A DNA stretch of 44,825 nucleotides from CAZCJU01 sp964562175 (GCA_964562175.1 CAZLRV010000015.1:1-44825), one strand, 5' to 3'. Shown: positions 33,088 to 42,719, counted from the stretch's first letter. Notes: generated by a model from the sequence alone, not told the origin. Program-made: numbers and translations.

Positions 33088-36000
33088 ATGAGCGAAAAAA
33101 CCTTAGGACTGCTTTTCGGCAGATACGAACCGAAGAATAAAAAACAGCACGATATTTTATCGTGCTATTTGTCGTGTAAGACGAGAGTCGACAAAGAGAA
33201 AAGATATGTTGAGGCTGAATTTTCCTCATCATCGATAATTCCGAAGGAAGAGCTTTGGGAGCTTACAGAGGATCTGCGTGTCGTATATGAATTGAATTCG
33301 CTCAGGCTTATACCGCATTATCCGAGCGAGCTGTTAAGCAAAAAGTATATGGACGATATATTGCTTGACGCAGCCGTTCGCGGTGCGGTTACCAGAGGCT
33401 TCTTCAATGAGTACACCTTAGATATTACCGATGATAAAATATGTATAACGGTAGGCACGACTAATGGCGGAATAGACCTTATATATACCGGCTCCGCACC
33501 GGATATAGTGTCGGATATAATATTTGAGGAATTCGGTGTAAGATATAAGGTCGAAATAGTAAGAAACGAGAACTACACGGATGACGGCTGGTACGAGGAC
33601 ATGATGGCACAGGAGAGCGAAAAATTCAGAAAAATAGCCGAGACGGCGCATTTGCGAGGCGAAAACGCCCCGCCCGATACGCCGAGAGGCGACAACGGGC
33701 ACTACGATAAGCAGCTTGATAAAACGCAAATGCTTGAAAAAGCAAAAAGCCGACTTACTACATTGTATGACGGGGAGCCGTATAATGAGGCAATAGGTGA
33801 CGGTGTGTATCGTGTGGGAAGATGTACGTTCGATACAGACGGTGCGGAGCTGATATACGGTGAGGATTTTGACCCGGAGCCGACGCTTATGCGTGACATC
33901 AAGGAGGAAATGCGCGGCGTATGCTTGTTCGGCGAGGTCTTTGGCATGGACAGCAGGCAGACGAGAAACAAAGAAAAAACGATAATATCGTTCTATATGA
34001 CCGACGAGGACTCGGCTTTCACAGTGAAAGCGGTTTTGCCGAGCGAGGAAGCGGGCGTTATAACGCAGAATATAAAGGACGGTGCCGTGCTTGCCGTTTG
34101 CGGTGCGGTAAAGCTTGACAAGTTTGACGGTGAGCTTGCACTTACGCCGAAATGCATCAAGCGTATAAAGAAGATAAATAAAAAAGACAAAGCGGAAAAC
34201 AAACGTGTAGAGCTTCACGTGCATACTCAAATGTCGATGCTCGATGCGACTATTCCGCCCGACAAGCTCGTGAATATTGCACATTCATGGGGACATAAAG
34301 CGGTGGCACTGACCGACCACGGAAATGTACAGGGCTTTCCGCTTGCAATGATGGCGTGCGAAAAAATCAACAAAAAGCTCGGCGAGGGACAGACACCGTT
34401 TAAGGTCATATACGGTATGGAGGCTTATTTTGTAGACGATACTTCATCTGTACTGTACGGTAATACCGAAGAAAGGCTTGACGGCGAATTTGTGGTATTC
34501 GATATAGAAACCACGGGTAAAAATCCGATAAGCTGCGGAATAACCGAAATAGGTGCGGTGCGTATCAAAAACGGCGAAATAGTTGACAGCTTCAACACGT
34601 TTGTCGATCCGCAGATGCCGATACCCGAAAATATCGTAAAGCTTACGGGCATCACCGATGAAATGGTAAAGGGTGCGCCGAAGCAGGACGAAGCGGTAAA
34701 AATGTTCTTGGAGTATGCAAACGGCAATGTTCTCATAGCACATAATGCGTCGTTTGATACGGGCTTCATAAAGCGTGTTTGTACGGTAAATTCCATACCG
34801 TTTACAAATGCGTATCTCGACACACTGCCGCTTTCAAGATATGTAAATACCGATCTGCATAAGCATACGCTTGATCGAATAGCGAAGTACTATTCGCTTG
34901 AGGATTTCAATCATCACAGAGCTTGCGACGATGCCCAAATGCTGGCAAAGATATATTTGAAAATGGCGGAAAAACTCGAAAAAGAGGGAATTTCCACCCT
35001 GCTTGAGCTTCAAGAGTCTGCCGCCTCATCATCAACTGCGTACAAGCAAAGACCGTATCACATGGTAATACTCGTCAAGAACAAGGTCGGACTCAAAAAT
35101 CTGTATAAGCTCATATCGTACTCGTACTTGAAATATTTTTACAGATATCCGCTTATACCGAAAACGGTGTTGAACGAACACAGGGAGGGACTGATAATAT
35201 CCTCCGCTTGCTGTTCGGGCGAGCTTTATAAAGCCATACTTGAAGGCAAGGGAGATGACGAGCTACGGGAAATAGCCGATTATTATGACTATTTTGAGAT
35301 ACAGCCTTTGATGAACAACTCGTTTTTACTTACCTCCGACAGCGGTGTAAAGGATATTGACGGACTTATAGAAATAAATAAAAGGATAATCGATATCGCC
35401 AAGAGCAGCGGCAAGCTCGTTTGTGCCACGACGGATGCACACGTGCTTAATCCGGAGGATGAGATAGGCAGAAAGATAATACTCGCCGGCAAAAAAATGA
35501 AGGACGGAGACTCGGATATCGGTCTTTATTTCAGAACGACAGACGAGATGCTTGACGAATATTACTATCTTGACGAGGAAACAAAAAAAGAGGTCGTTAT
35601 AGACAACCCGAACAGAATAGCCGATATGATAGAGGTCGTCCGCCCTATACCGAAGGGTAACTACCCGCCGAAGATAGACGGTGCGGACGAGGAGCTTACA
35701 CAAATGTGTTATGACACCATGCACGATTGGTACGGAGAAAACCCTCCGGAAATTGTGACGAAAAGACTTGAAAGAGAGCTTACCTCGATAATCAAAAACG
35801 GCTTCGGCGTATTGTATATCATAGCGCAAAAGCTCGTTAAAAACTCAAACGACAAGGGCTATCTTGTCGGTTCACGTGGCTCTGTCGGTTCATCCTTTGT
35901 CGCAACCATGGCAAATATCACCGAGGTAAACCCTTTGCCGCCGCATTACAGATGCACGCATTGCAAATACAGTGATTTCAATGTGGGCGAGGATGTGGGC

Positions 36001-37545
36001 TCGGGCTTTGACCTGCCCGATAAATACTGTCCGGTATGCGGCAAAAAAATGATGGGTGACGGTCATGATATACCGTTTGAGACCTTCCTCGGCTTTGACG
36101 GTGACAAATCGCCCGATATCGACCTCAACTTCTCCGGAGATGTACAAGCGGACGCACATAAGTATACGGAAGTCTTGTTCGGTGCGGAAAACGTGTTCCG
36201 TGCGGGAACATTGGGAACTCTTGCATCGAAAACGGCTTACGGTCTGTACGTGATGAAATATCTTGAGGAAAAGGGCCTTGAGGTAACAAAGGCGCAAATA
36301 CAGCATTTAGTCAATAAGTGTATCGGCGTAAAGCGAACGACGGGACAGCATCCGGGCGGCATAATCGTTGTACCGAGAGAAAACGAGGTGTATGACTTCA
36401 CACCGGTCCAGCACCCCGCAGATGACCCGAAATCCGATATAGTAACGACGCACTTCGCCTTTGAATATCTGCACGATACCATACTTAAGCTCGATATACT
36501 CGGACACGATGTGCCGACGAAGTATAAAAAGCTTGAGGAATATACGAATACAAGCGTCATGGATGCACCTATGAACGACAGACGTGTGTACGATCTGTTG
36601 CTTTCCACAGAGCCGCTCGGAATAAGTCCCGAGGAGATAAACAGCCCCGTCGGTACGTTCGGCTTGCCCGAATTGGGTACGAAATTCGTTCGGCAGATGC
36701 TTGTCGATACAAAACCGAAAAACTTTTCCGACCTGCTTCAGGTGTCGGGACTCTCTCACGGCACGGATGTTTGGCTCGGAAACGCTCAAAATCTGATAAA
36801 GGACGGAGTTTGTACGATATCCGAGGTAATAGGAACAAGAGACAATATAATGGTATATCTGCTCCATAAGGGTCTTGAACCGAAAATGGCGTTTACCATT
36901 ATGGAATACGTAAGAAAAGGCAATAAGCCTCCGAAAAATTTGAAGGAGGAGCATTTTGCCGCAATGCGTGAGCATGGCGTGCCGGAGTGGTATATAGAGT
37001 CGTGTCTTAAGATAAAATATATGTTCCCGAAAGCCCATGCGGCGGCATATATCATCTCGGCGATACGTCTCGGCTGGTATAAAATATATTATCCCATGGA
37101 GTTTTATGCGGCTTATTTCACCGCCGCTCCCGACGGACTCGACGCGACTGTCGTGCTTAAGGGAAAACAGGCTCTGCGTGAGCTTATCGACGAGATAGAA
37201 AAAAAGCCCGATTCGAGCCAAAAGGATGCGGAACAGCATACCGCGTCACAGCTTGCACTTGAAGCACTTTGTCGAGGTGTCGAGTTTTTGCCGGTGGACC
37301 TGAAAAAATCGGATGCACACGCATTTTTGCCCGAGAACGGAAAAATACGGCTGCCGTTTGCCTCCCTGCCCAACCTCGGAGAGACTGCGGCGGAGAATAT
37401 AGCCAATGCTTGCAAGCAGAACGAAATATATTCGATAGAGGAGCTTGTGCGTTTTGCCAAGCTGTCAAAGACCGTTATCGAAATATTACGTCAAAACGGC
37501 GTTCTCGATTCGTTGTCGGAAACAAACCAAATGTCGATGTTTTAA
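33088..37545 (+). CDS. polC: DNA polymerase III alpha subunit, PolC type
   Basis: 1485 residues, typical of Firmicute PolC. Order: an N-terminal domain (1-260), an OB fold (about 270-360), a PHP domain (from RVELHVHTQMSMLDA, about 371) interrupted by a DEDD 3'-5' exonuclease (FVVFDIETTG about 468; HRACDDAQM about 610), then the polymerase core with a four-cysteine zinc module (CTHCKY ... YCPVCG, about 955-990) and catalytic SPDIDLNFSGD (about 1007-1017), and HHH elements. It is the main replicative polymerase. It starts 1 base after ispG. rimP/nusA, which often follow polC in Firmicutes, are not present. Confidence 0.97.
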   Translation: MSEKTLGLLFGRYEPKNKKQHDILSCYLSCKTRVDKEKRYVEAEFSSSSIIPKEELWELTEDLRVVYELNSLRLIPHYPSELLSKKYMDDILLDAAVRGAVTRGFFNEYTLDITDDKICITVGTTNGGIDLIYTGSAPDIVSDIIFEEFGVRYKVEIVRNENYTDDGWYEDMMAQESEKFRKIAETAHLRGENAPPDTPRGDNGHYDKQLDKTQMLEKAKSRLTTLYDGEPYNEAIGDGVYRVGRCTFDTDGAELIYGEDFDPEPTLMRDIKEEMRGVCLFGEVFGMDSRQTRNKEKTIISFYMTDEDSAFTVKAVLPSEEAGVITQNIKDGAVLAVCGAVKLDKFDGELALTPKCIKRIKKINKKDKAENKRVELHVHTQMSMLDATIPPDKLVNIAHSWGHKAVALTDHGNVQGFPLAMMACEKINKKLGEGQTPFKVIYGMEAYFVDDTSSVLYGNTEERLDGEFVVFDIETTGKNPISCGITEIGAVRIKNGEIVDSFNTFVDPQMPIPENIVKLTGITDEMVKGAPKQDEAVKMFLEYANGNVLIAHNASFDTGFIKRVCTVNSIPFTNAYLDTLPLSRYVNTDLHKHTLDRIAKYYSLEDFNHHRACDDAQMLAKIYLKMAEKLEKEGISTLLELQESAASSSTAYKQRPYHMVILVKNKVGLKNLYKLISYSYLKYFYRYPLIPKTVLNEHREGLIISSACCSGELYKAILEGKGDDELREIADYYDYFEIQPLMNNSFLLTSDSGVKDIDGLIEINKRIIDIAKSSGKLVCATTDAHVLNPEDEIGRKIILAGKKMKDGDSDIGLYFRTTDEMLDEYYYLDEETKKEVVIDNPNRIADMIEVVRPIPKGNYPPKIDGADEELTQMCYDTMHDWYGENPPEIVTKRLERELTSIIKNGFGVLYIIAQKLVKNSNDKGYLVGSRGSVGSSFVATMANITEVNPLPPHYRCTHCKYSDFNVGEDVGSGFDLPDKYCPVCGKKMMGDGHDIPFETFLGFDGDKSPDIDLNFSGDVQADAHKYTEVLFGAENVFRAGTLGTLASKTAYGLYVMKYLEEKGLEVTKAQIQHLVNKCIGVKRTTGQHPGGIIVVPRENEVYDFTPVQHPADDPKSDIVTTHFAFEYLHDTILKLDILGHDVPTKYKKLEEYTNTSVMDAPMNDRRVYDLLLSTEPLGISPEEINSPVGTFGLPELGTKFVRQMLVDTKPKNFSDLLQVSGLSHGTDVWLGNAQNLIKDGVCTISEVIGTRDNIMVYLLHKGLEPKMAFTIMEYVRKGNKPPKNLKEEHFAAMREHGVPEWYIESCLKIKYMFPKAHAAAYIISAIRLGWYKIYYPMEFYAAYFTAAPDGLDATVVLKGKQALRELIDEIEKKPDSSQKDAEQHTASQLALEALCRGVEFLPVDLKKSDAHAFLPENGKIRLPFASLPNLGETAAENIANACKQNEIYSIEELVRFAKLSKTVIEILRQNGVLDSLSETNQMSMF

Positions 37546-37546
37546 T

Positions 37547-38413
37547 ATGAATACGGAAGAACAGAATCAAAGATTTATAACTCTGATGTCGTATTATCTG
37601 AATCTCTCCCCGACCTTTATAGACGAACAGCTCATTGACGAGCTGACCTTCGGACTTGAGGGAGGGGAGGAAACGGCATACAGGGCGGCACTTGCCAACG
37701 CACTCGGACTTGATATAACAAAAAACGGTGCGGACAGAGAATTTTACCGAAAATATTTTATCCCATCGGTGAAAATGCTTGACCCTGCCGAATTTGAGTG
37801 CGACCTGTATTACCGCAATATCAAGCCGAAAGGTGTAAAATTCGGCAGTTGGGAGATAAAAAAGCTCAGCTATAAGCCGTATGAGCTTTTCGTCTGCGGC
37901 GATTTCGAATATCTGCCCGACGGTACGGTGCTTCCCAAGCTCGGATTTTTCAAAAAAGAATTTGAGTATACGGCAATACTCGAAAACGGTGTTGAATGGA
38001 TGACGATAACGCCCAACGAAATAACGACAATGCGTGAACCATGCTCCGCCGCATACGGCAGAGTGCTGACATATGGGCTTGGGTGCGGTTATTTTGCGTA
38101 TCTCGCTTCACTTAAGGATGAAGTCGAATGCGTAAACGTCGTTGAAAAAAGTCGCTCGGCAATTGAGCTTTTCAAAAATACGATATTGCCGCTTATGCAT
38201 ACGAAAAACAAGATAAATATTATCGAGTGCGATGCGTTGGATTACGCAAGAGAGCATATCAAAAACGAAAAATACGATTTCGTATTCGTCGATCTGTGGC
38301 ACGACGTGTCAGACGGAGCGGAGCTGTATATAGAAATGAAACGGTACGAGAAAAATTGCCCCGAGGCAAAATATTCGTATTGGATAGAGAAAACAATGAG
38401 GTATTATTTATGA
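37547..38413 (+). CDS. SAM-dependent methyltransferase-like protein, target unknown
   Basis: 288 residues from the ATG at 37547, one base after polC. The N-terminal half is unrecognised (acidic, with KLSYKPYELFVCGDF). The C-terminal half reads as a Rossmann methyltransferase: VLTYGLGCGYFAYLAS (motif I, about 169-184), CVNVVEKS with an acidic residue for the ribose hydroxyls, INIIECDALDYA (about 225-236), and YDFVFVDLWHD. The layout is close to spermidine-synthase-like methyltransferases, but no substrate can be assigned. Tight spacing suggests it belongs to the polC transcript, and it overlaps the next gene by 4 bases. Confidence 0.75.
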   Translation: MNTEEQNQRFITLMSYYLNLSPTFIDEQLIDELTFGLEGGEETAYRAALANALGLDITKNGADREFYRKYFIPSVKMLDPAEFECDLYYRNIKPKGVKFGSWEIKKLSYKPYELFVCGDFEYLPDGTVLPKLGFFKKEFEYTAILENGVEWMTITPNEITTMREPCSAAYGRVLTYGLGCGYFAYLASLKDEVECVNVVEKSRSAIELFKNTILPLMHTKNKINIIECDALDYAREHIKNEKYDFVFVDLWHDVSDGAELYIEMKRYEKNCPEAKYSYWIEKTMRYYL

Positions 38414-39126
38414 AAGAATTGTATGATGCCATAACCAAAAGAAGATCGTTCAGAACCACATCGACACTGAAGCTGACAGAGAACGAAATAAACGATATTG
38501 AAAGAAAGCTCAAGGAGCTTATACCGCTTAACGATGATATTAAGACCTCGTTTAAGCTCGTTCCCTCAGGTTCGACAACGGCAGGCAGAGGCGAGGTATG
38601 TGTTGAAATGTTCAGCGAGAAAAAAACGGGATATCTTGAAAATGCGGGATATATGCTCCAGCAGCTTGAGCTGTATCTCGTGACAAAAAATATCGGCTCG
38701 TGCTGGATGGGAATTGCAAGGCCCGATGAGCCTAAGTATGAAGGACTTGATTACGTTATTATGCTTGCCTCCTCAAAGGTCACGCCCGATATGTTCAGAC
38801 AAAGCACTGCGGAGTTTGACAGACGTGATGCGGCACAACTCTGTCGGGGTGAGCTTGATGCGGATGTTATCGAGGCGGTAAGACTTGCACCGAGTGCGTG
38901 CAATACGCAATGCACGAATATTGTTTCATCAAATAATAAGGTGGAATTTTTCAGACGTAAATGCTCGGTGTCGTTCGTTGGTGACGATAAGCTTGAATAT
39001 TTCAATAAGATAGACAGCGGAATTGCGCTTTGCCATGCCGAGGTCGCGTTTGAATACAAAAATATAAAATTCAAAAGAACATTGCTTGACGGACAGAACA
39101 AAACAGTCGAGTATATCTTGCTTTAA
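38410..39126 (+). CDS. Nitroreductase-family protein
   Basis: 238 residues from the ATG at 38410 (ATGA overlap with the methyltransferase-like gene). The N-terminus LYDAITKRRSFRTT is the FMN-contacting start of the nitroreductase fold, and LVTKNIGSCWMGIARP (about 95-110) and VRLAPSACNTQ (about 158-168) fit the two-lobed TM1586-like nitroreductases. Probably a soluble FMN oxidoreductase; substrate unknown. It ends the operon; a 12-bp palindrome follows at 39130. Confidence 0.7.
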   Translation: MKELYDAITKRRSFRTTSTLKLTENEINDIERKLKELIPLNDDIKTSFKLVPSGSTTAGRGEVCVEMFSEKKTGYLENAGYMLQQLELYLVTKNIGSCWMGIARPDEPKYEGLDYVIMLASSKVTPDMFRQSTAEFDRRDAAQLCRGELDADVIEAVRLAPSACNTQCTNIVSSNNKVEFFRRKCSVSFVGDDKLEYFNKIDSGIALCHAEVAFEYKNIKFKRTLLDGQNKTVEYILL

Positions 39127-39170
39127 TAATTGCCGCGGCAAATAAGAATAACAAATTTTGTTTGAAAATA

Positions 39171-39179
39171 TGTTATACT
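39171..39179 (+). promoter_or_regulatory. Extended -10 promoter of the zinc-ribbon gene
   Basis: TGTTATACT is an extended -10 (TG-N-TATACT); no good -35 is visible at 17 bp. It lies 36 bases before the ATG at 39215. Confidence 0.5.
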
Positions 39180-39214
39180 GTTTTCAACAAAATATATTCT
39201 GAGGAGCCGAAGCA

Positions 39215-39781
39215 ATGAACGGAATGCAAGGAAAAAAATTCTGCACGAAATGCGGTGCCGAAAACGATGTCAATTCAAGATTCTGCAATAAATGCGGAGA
39301 GAATATCGAAAATGTTTTCTCAGCGGGGAATTATACGCAGAACGATTTTAACGGTAATCCCATGCCGACAAATGCAGGCTACGGAACAAGCACGGTAAGC
39401 GGAGGTGCGGTAGGCATAAACAAAAACGTGCTTATCATCGGCGGCGTTGTACTCGTCGTTGTGGTCCTGCTTATTGCCATGGTAGCATCGCTTTTTTCGT
39501 CAAAGGTCGATAGCCGTATCGTGGGAAAGTGGAGGTGTGATGACGGAGCTGTATTTGTTTGCAAAAGAAACGGCACTTTTATCGGAAATCCGGGCGAAAG
39601 TGACGAGGAAACGGGCAAATGTAAGACAGAGGACGGCGTTATATATGTAACTATACGAGGTGAAACGGTTGAAAGAAGATATCGTGTGGTCAGCTCAAAT
39701 TGCATTGAAGTGGAAAATGATTACTTGACTTCGTCATGGCAATGGAAGACAAAATGGGTCGAGTATTGGAAAATCGGTTAA
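39215..39781 (+). CDS. Zinc-ribbon membrane protein with an extracytoplasmic domain
   Basis: 188 residues; GAGGAG supports the ATG. An N-terminal zinc ribbon with Cys10, Cys13, Cys24 and Cys27 (CTKCG ... CNKCG) is followed by an Asn/Gly-rich linker, one membrane helix (about 72-95, VLIIGGVVLVVVVLLIAMVASLF-like core), and a C-terminal beta-rich domain beginning RIVGKWRCDDGAVFVC, reminiscent of small lipocalin-like or DUF5640-type domains. The ribbon should lie inside and the beta domain outside. Function unknown; proteins of this build are common in Clostridia. A terminator follows directly. Confidence 0.7.
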   Translation: MNGMQGKKFCTKCGAENDVNSRFCNKCGENIENVFSAGNYTQNDFNGNPMPTNAGYGTSTVSGGAVGINKNVLIIGGVVLVVVVLLIAMVASLFSSKVDSRIVGKWRCDDGAVFVCKRNGTFIGNPGESDEETGKCKTEDGVIYVTIRGETVERRYRVVSSNCIEVENDYLTSSWQWKTKWVEYWKIG

Positions 39782-39789
39782 ATATAAAG

Positions 39790-39811
39790 AACACCCTCGG
39801 GTGTTTTTTAT
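39790..39811 (+). terminator. Intrinsic terminator after the zinc-ribbon gene
   Basis: AACACC (39790-39795) pairs with GGTGTT (39800-39805) around CTCG, followed by a T run. Confidence 0.85.
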
Positions 39812-39898
39812 TTGTAATAAAATAATTAAAGATATATGACAAATAATCAAAAATAACGAAAAATAATTGAAAATTCGACTTTACACTATTGACTTTTA

Positions 39899-39927
39899 AC
39901 CTGAAATGTGTTATTATTGTCGTATGT
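39899..39927 (+). promoter_or_regulatory. Promoter of the 855-residue surface protein gene
   Basis: TTGACT (39899-39904), a 17-bp spacer, TATTAT (39922-39927) with TG at 39919-39920. An inverted repeat TATGTC-N9-GACATA (39933-39953) lies over the predicted transcription start and could be an operator. The leader to 40045 is about 112 bases and A/T-rich; AGGAG (40034-40038) is the ribosome binding site. Confidence 0.8.
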
Positions 39928-40045
39928 CATAATAGCGGACATAGTATATTAAAATCTCATTCTAAAATAATACGGAAAGAGGGCGATATAAAGTTATAAA
40001 TACGCTTAACACGCAAAATAAGAATAATTATTTAGGAGAAAAGAA

Positions 40046-42613
40046 ATGAAGAAAATATCAACATTACTCTTGGCACTTTCGTTAGTGCTTTGCACGCTCT
40101 TTGCTCTGACGCTCAATGCGTCTGCGGCAAGTACCGAGGTGCAGAACGGTCTTGAGGTGACCATAACAACGGACAAGACCGATTATAACGTGAACGAGGA
40201 TATTACGGTAACGGTAAGCGTAAAGAACAACAACCAAACCAACGCCGAAAACCTCTCGATACAAACCCTGCTTCCCGAAGGACTCGTGCTGAAAAGCGGC
40301 AACCTCGTCGTAAATAATATCGATGTACAAGCCCAAAGCACTTATACCACAACGGTCGTTGCGGTGTTGCCCGGTCAAACGGAGCCTGAGGTAAAGCCCG
40401 ATGACGATAAAACAGATTCCCCTCAAACGGGTGAGCATGATATCGTTATTATTGCCGCCGTTGCGGCATTCTCCGCAGCAGGCATCGTTTTGATGCTCAA
40501 GTCCAAAAAGTCGGCTAAGGTAATGAGTATGTTCCTTTGCCTTGTTATGATAGCCGCCGTATTACCTGCAAATACATTTGCGGCAGAGGACGATACGGTC
40601 ATAACCGTTGATACCGCCGTAAAGGTAAACGGAACATCGTATACCATTACAGCCAAGGTTGCAAATGACAGTAGCACTGCAATTCAATTGCGTTGCACGG
40701 AATCGGAAATATTTACTAACATAAAAACAACAGTTTATTTTTATGCGCAGACATCTGTTGAAGTAGAATCAATATCATTGTACAATGCAAATACAAATGA
40801 ATTGATTTGCCAAATGTTTGATGATGGAAAATATTCTCTTCATGGCGACGATTTGCAAGGAGATGGTGTTTATTCCTGCAAAATCGAAATGTGCGAAAAT
40901 ACTGCGAACACCAATTTATATGTCGCTTTGTCAAATACCGGAATAAGTTCAAATCGAGTAGAATTATCTATTGTTATACCGCTTACTGATGAAGAAATAA
41001 GCGAAATTGAAAATGTAAATAACACATTATCAGAGGAAATAGGAAATAATAACAATTTATCGGGAAATGACATAAAAAACATTCTTGATAAATTATCGAA
41101 TTCAGAATTGAATGGCGGTAAATCGCAAATAAAAAGTGATTCAATACATTACGATACAGAAAACGGTCTCGTATCCTTTGAGTATTCCAGCGGAGTTACA
41201 GGTTTTGTAAAGTTGGAAGATTTTCCATCAGGAGAGAATGCTATTGCAGGTATCAATACATTAAGCGAAAAAACTGAACAATTGTTGAAAACAGACAAAT
41301 ATGGTAAAAGTACAGTTGAAAACAAAAGTATTGTTAAAACTGTCGGCGATGCGGTTATTATGTACAGCTTCGATGACCCCAAAAATAGCCTTTGGTTAAA
41401 AGAGTATGAAGCTTGCAGAGATACTTGGACAGAAAAGGGACTCATAACCAAAATTTATACCGAACCTACCGTAAAGGACTATAGAACTGCTTTTTTGGAA
41501 AAAGATTTGATTGTAATCGCTGAATATGGCGGATATTTATCTGCACCCTATAAAACGAGCATCATTATCACAAAGGAAGAAGCAAGCACTGCAAAGAACT
41601 ATTTGTATTCAAGCGATTTAAAATCGCAAAGAATATTTATTGCAACATTGGGTGATGGTTCAAATGTTTATTGCTTGACACCTGATTTTTTTGAGTTTTA
41701 TTATGGTGCTGATAAGCTTGATGGTTCTATCGTATATATGGATAACGGATTCGGATTTGGACGAGGAGATAATTTAGACAACGGATTTGCAGAAGCGTTT
41801 GTAAAAGGCGCAAGTGCCGAAACCGTATACGGATACCATGAAGCGGAATACATTAAATATGGACTTTCAATGATGGATTGTATCGTTTCCGAACTGTTGG
41901 ACGGAAAGAAAACCGGAGAGGCGCTTGCTGACGCCAAAGATGTTATTGGTAATACAGACGACGAATACGCTCAAAAAAATCAGCCTCACTGGGACAATTC
42001 GAATCATACGACAGCTACTCCCGTTATTTTCGGATCGACGGAAATGATTCTTTCAAGAACCGACTTTATAAACGGAAGTTTTGAATTGGGACTTGACGGC
42101 TGGAATACAACGGGAGATGTTAGAGTTATAAACAAACTTGCTGAATTTGTGCCAATGCATGGCAAAAAAATGGCGATTTTGACCACAGGTATCGGTTCTT
42201 CCGAAAACGAGTATCTTGAAGGAACCGAGGGCAGTATTATGTTGCAATCATTTGAAGTTGAAAATGGTTCTACAAAAATAAGTCTATCGTATAATGTTAT
42301 ATCTGAGGAGCCATTAGAATATGTTAATAGTGGATATAATGATAAAGTAATTATTGAACTTCTCGATAAGAATGGAAAAACGATCAGTCAATTAGGGTAT
42401 GAAAGTGTCAATACTTCAAAATGGTATTTGGTGAAGAATATTGATTTTGAAGGTGGAGACCATACTACATATAGCACTCTATGGAAAGAAGTCGTATACG
42501 AGGACTTGAATAAATATGTCGGAGAAAAGGTAACTTTGCGTATCAGAATATGGGATGTCGGTGATTCCAGATATGATACAGCGGTGCTTATTGATAACAT
42601 AAGAGTTCAGTAA
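40046..42613 (+). CDS. Mosaic surface protein: PQTG anchor, second export signal, caspase-like and jelly-roll-like domains
   Basis: 855 residues. A signal peptide (1-28, ending ASA-AS) leads a DUF11-like beta domain (about 35-113; VTITTDKTDYNVNEDITVTVSVKN region). Then come a P/D/K linker with PQTG at 126-129, a membrane helix (about 135-152) and a KSKKSAK basic stop: a complete sorting signal, but internal. A second export-like segment follows (VMSMFLCLVMIAAVLPANTFA, about 158-178). Residues about 440-690 resemble a caspase-fold (C25-like) protease in rhythm (LIVIAEYGGYL, SIVYMDNGFGFG, GLSMMDCIVSELLDGKKTGEAL), but the His and Cys positions look replaced. The C-terminus (about 695-855, FINGSFELGLDGWNTTGD to AVLIDNIRV) looks like a carbohydrate-binding jelly roll. 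Function is inferred only. Sequence after about 40680 is distinctly A/T-richer. Confidence 0.7.
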   Translation: MKKISTLLLALSLVLCTLFALTLNASAASTEVQNGLEVTITTDKTDYNVNEDITVTVSVKNNNQTNAENLSIQTLLPEGLVLKSGNLVVNNIDVQAQSTYTTTVVAVLPGQTEPEVKPDDDKTDSPQTGEHDIVIIAAVAAFSAAGIVLMLKSKKSAKVMSMFLCLVMIAAVLPANTFAAEDDTVITVDTAVKVNGTSYTITAKVANDSSTAIQLRCTESEIFTNIKTTVYFYAQTSVEVESISLYNANTNELICQMFDDGKYSLHGDDLQGDGVYSCKIEMCENTANTNLYVALSNTGISSNRVELSIVIPLTDEEISEIENVNNTLSEEIGNNNNLSGNDIKNILDKLSNSELNGGKSQIKSDSIHYDTENGLVSFEYSSGVTGFVKLEDFPSGENAIAGINTLSEKTEQLLKTDKYGKSTVENKSIVKTVGDAVIMYSFDDPKNSLWLKEYEACRDTWTEKGLITKIYTEPTVKDYRTAFLEKDLIVIAEYGGYLSAPYKTSIIITKEEASTAKNYLYSSDLKSQRIFIATLGDGSNVYCLTPDFFEFYYGADKLDGSIVYMDNGFGFGRGDNLDNGFAEAFVKGASAETVYGYHEAEYIKYGLSMMDCIVSELLDGKKTGEALADAKDVIGNTDDEYAQKNQPHWDNSNHTTATPVIFGSTEMILSRTDFINGSFELGLDGWNTTGDVRVINKLAEFVPMHGKKMAILTTGIGSSENEYLEGTEGSIMLQSFEVENGSTKISLSYNVISEEPLEYVNSGYNDKVIIELLDKNGKTISQLGYESVNTSKWYLVKNIDFEGGDHTTYSTLWKEVVYEDLNKYVGEKVTLRIRIWDVGDSRYDTAVLIDNIRVQ

Positions 42614-42689
42614 TAAGCAACCGTAATACGACGATAAGACAGAAAAGTACGACCATGAAGACAAAAACTGAATAACATGATAAAATTCG

Positions 42690-42719
42690 GGGAGCGACTG
42701 CAAGTCACTCCCTGCTTTT
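42690..42719 (+). terminator. Terminator of the surface protein gene
   Basis: GGGAGCGAC (42690-42698) pairs with GTCACTCCC (42704-42712) with one mismatch and a 5-base loop, followed by TGCTTTTA. Confidence 0.7.
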
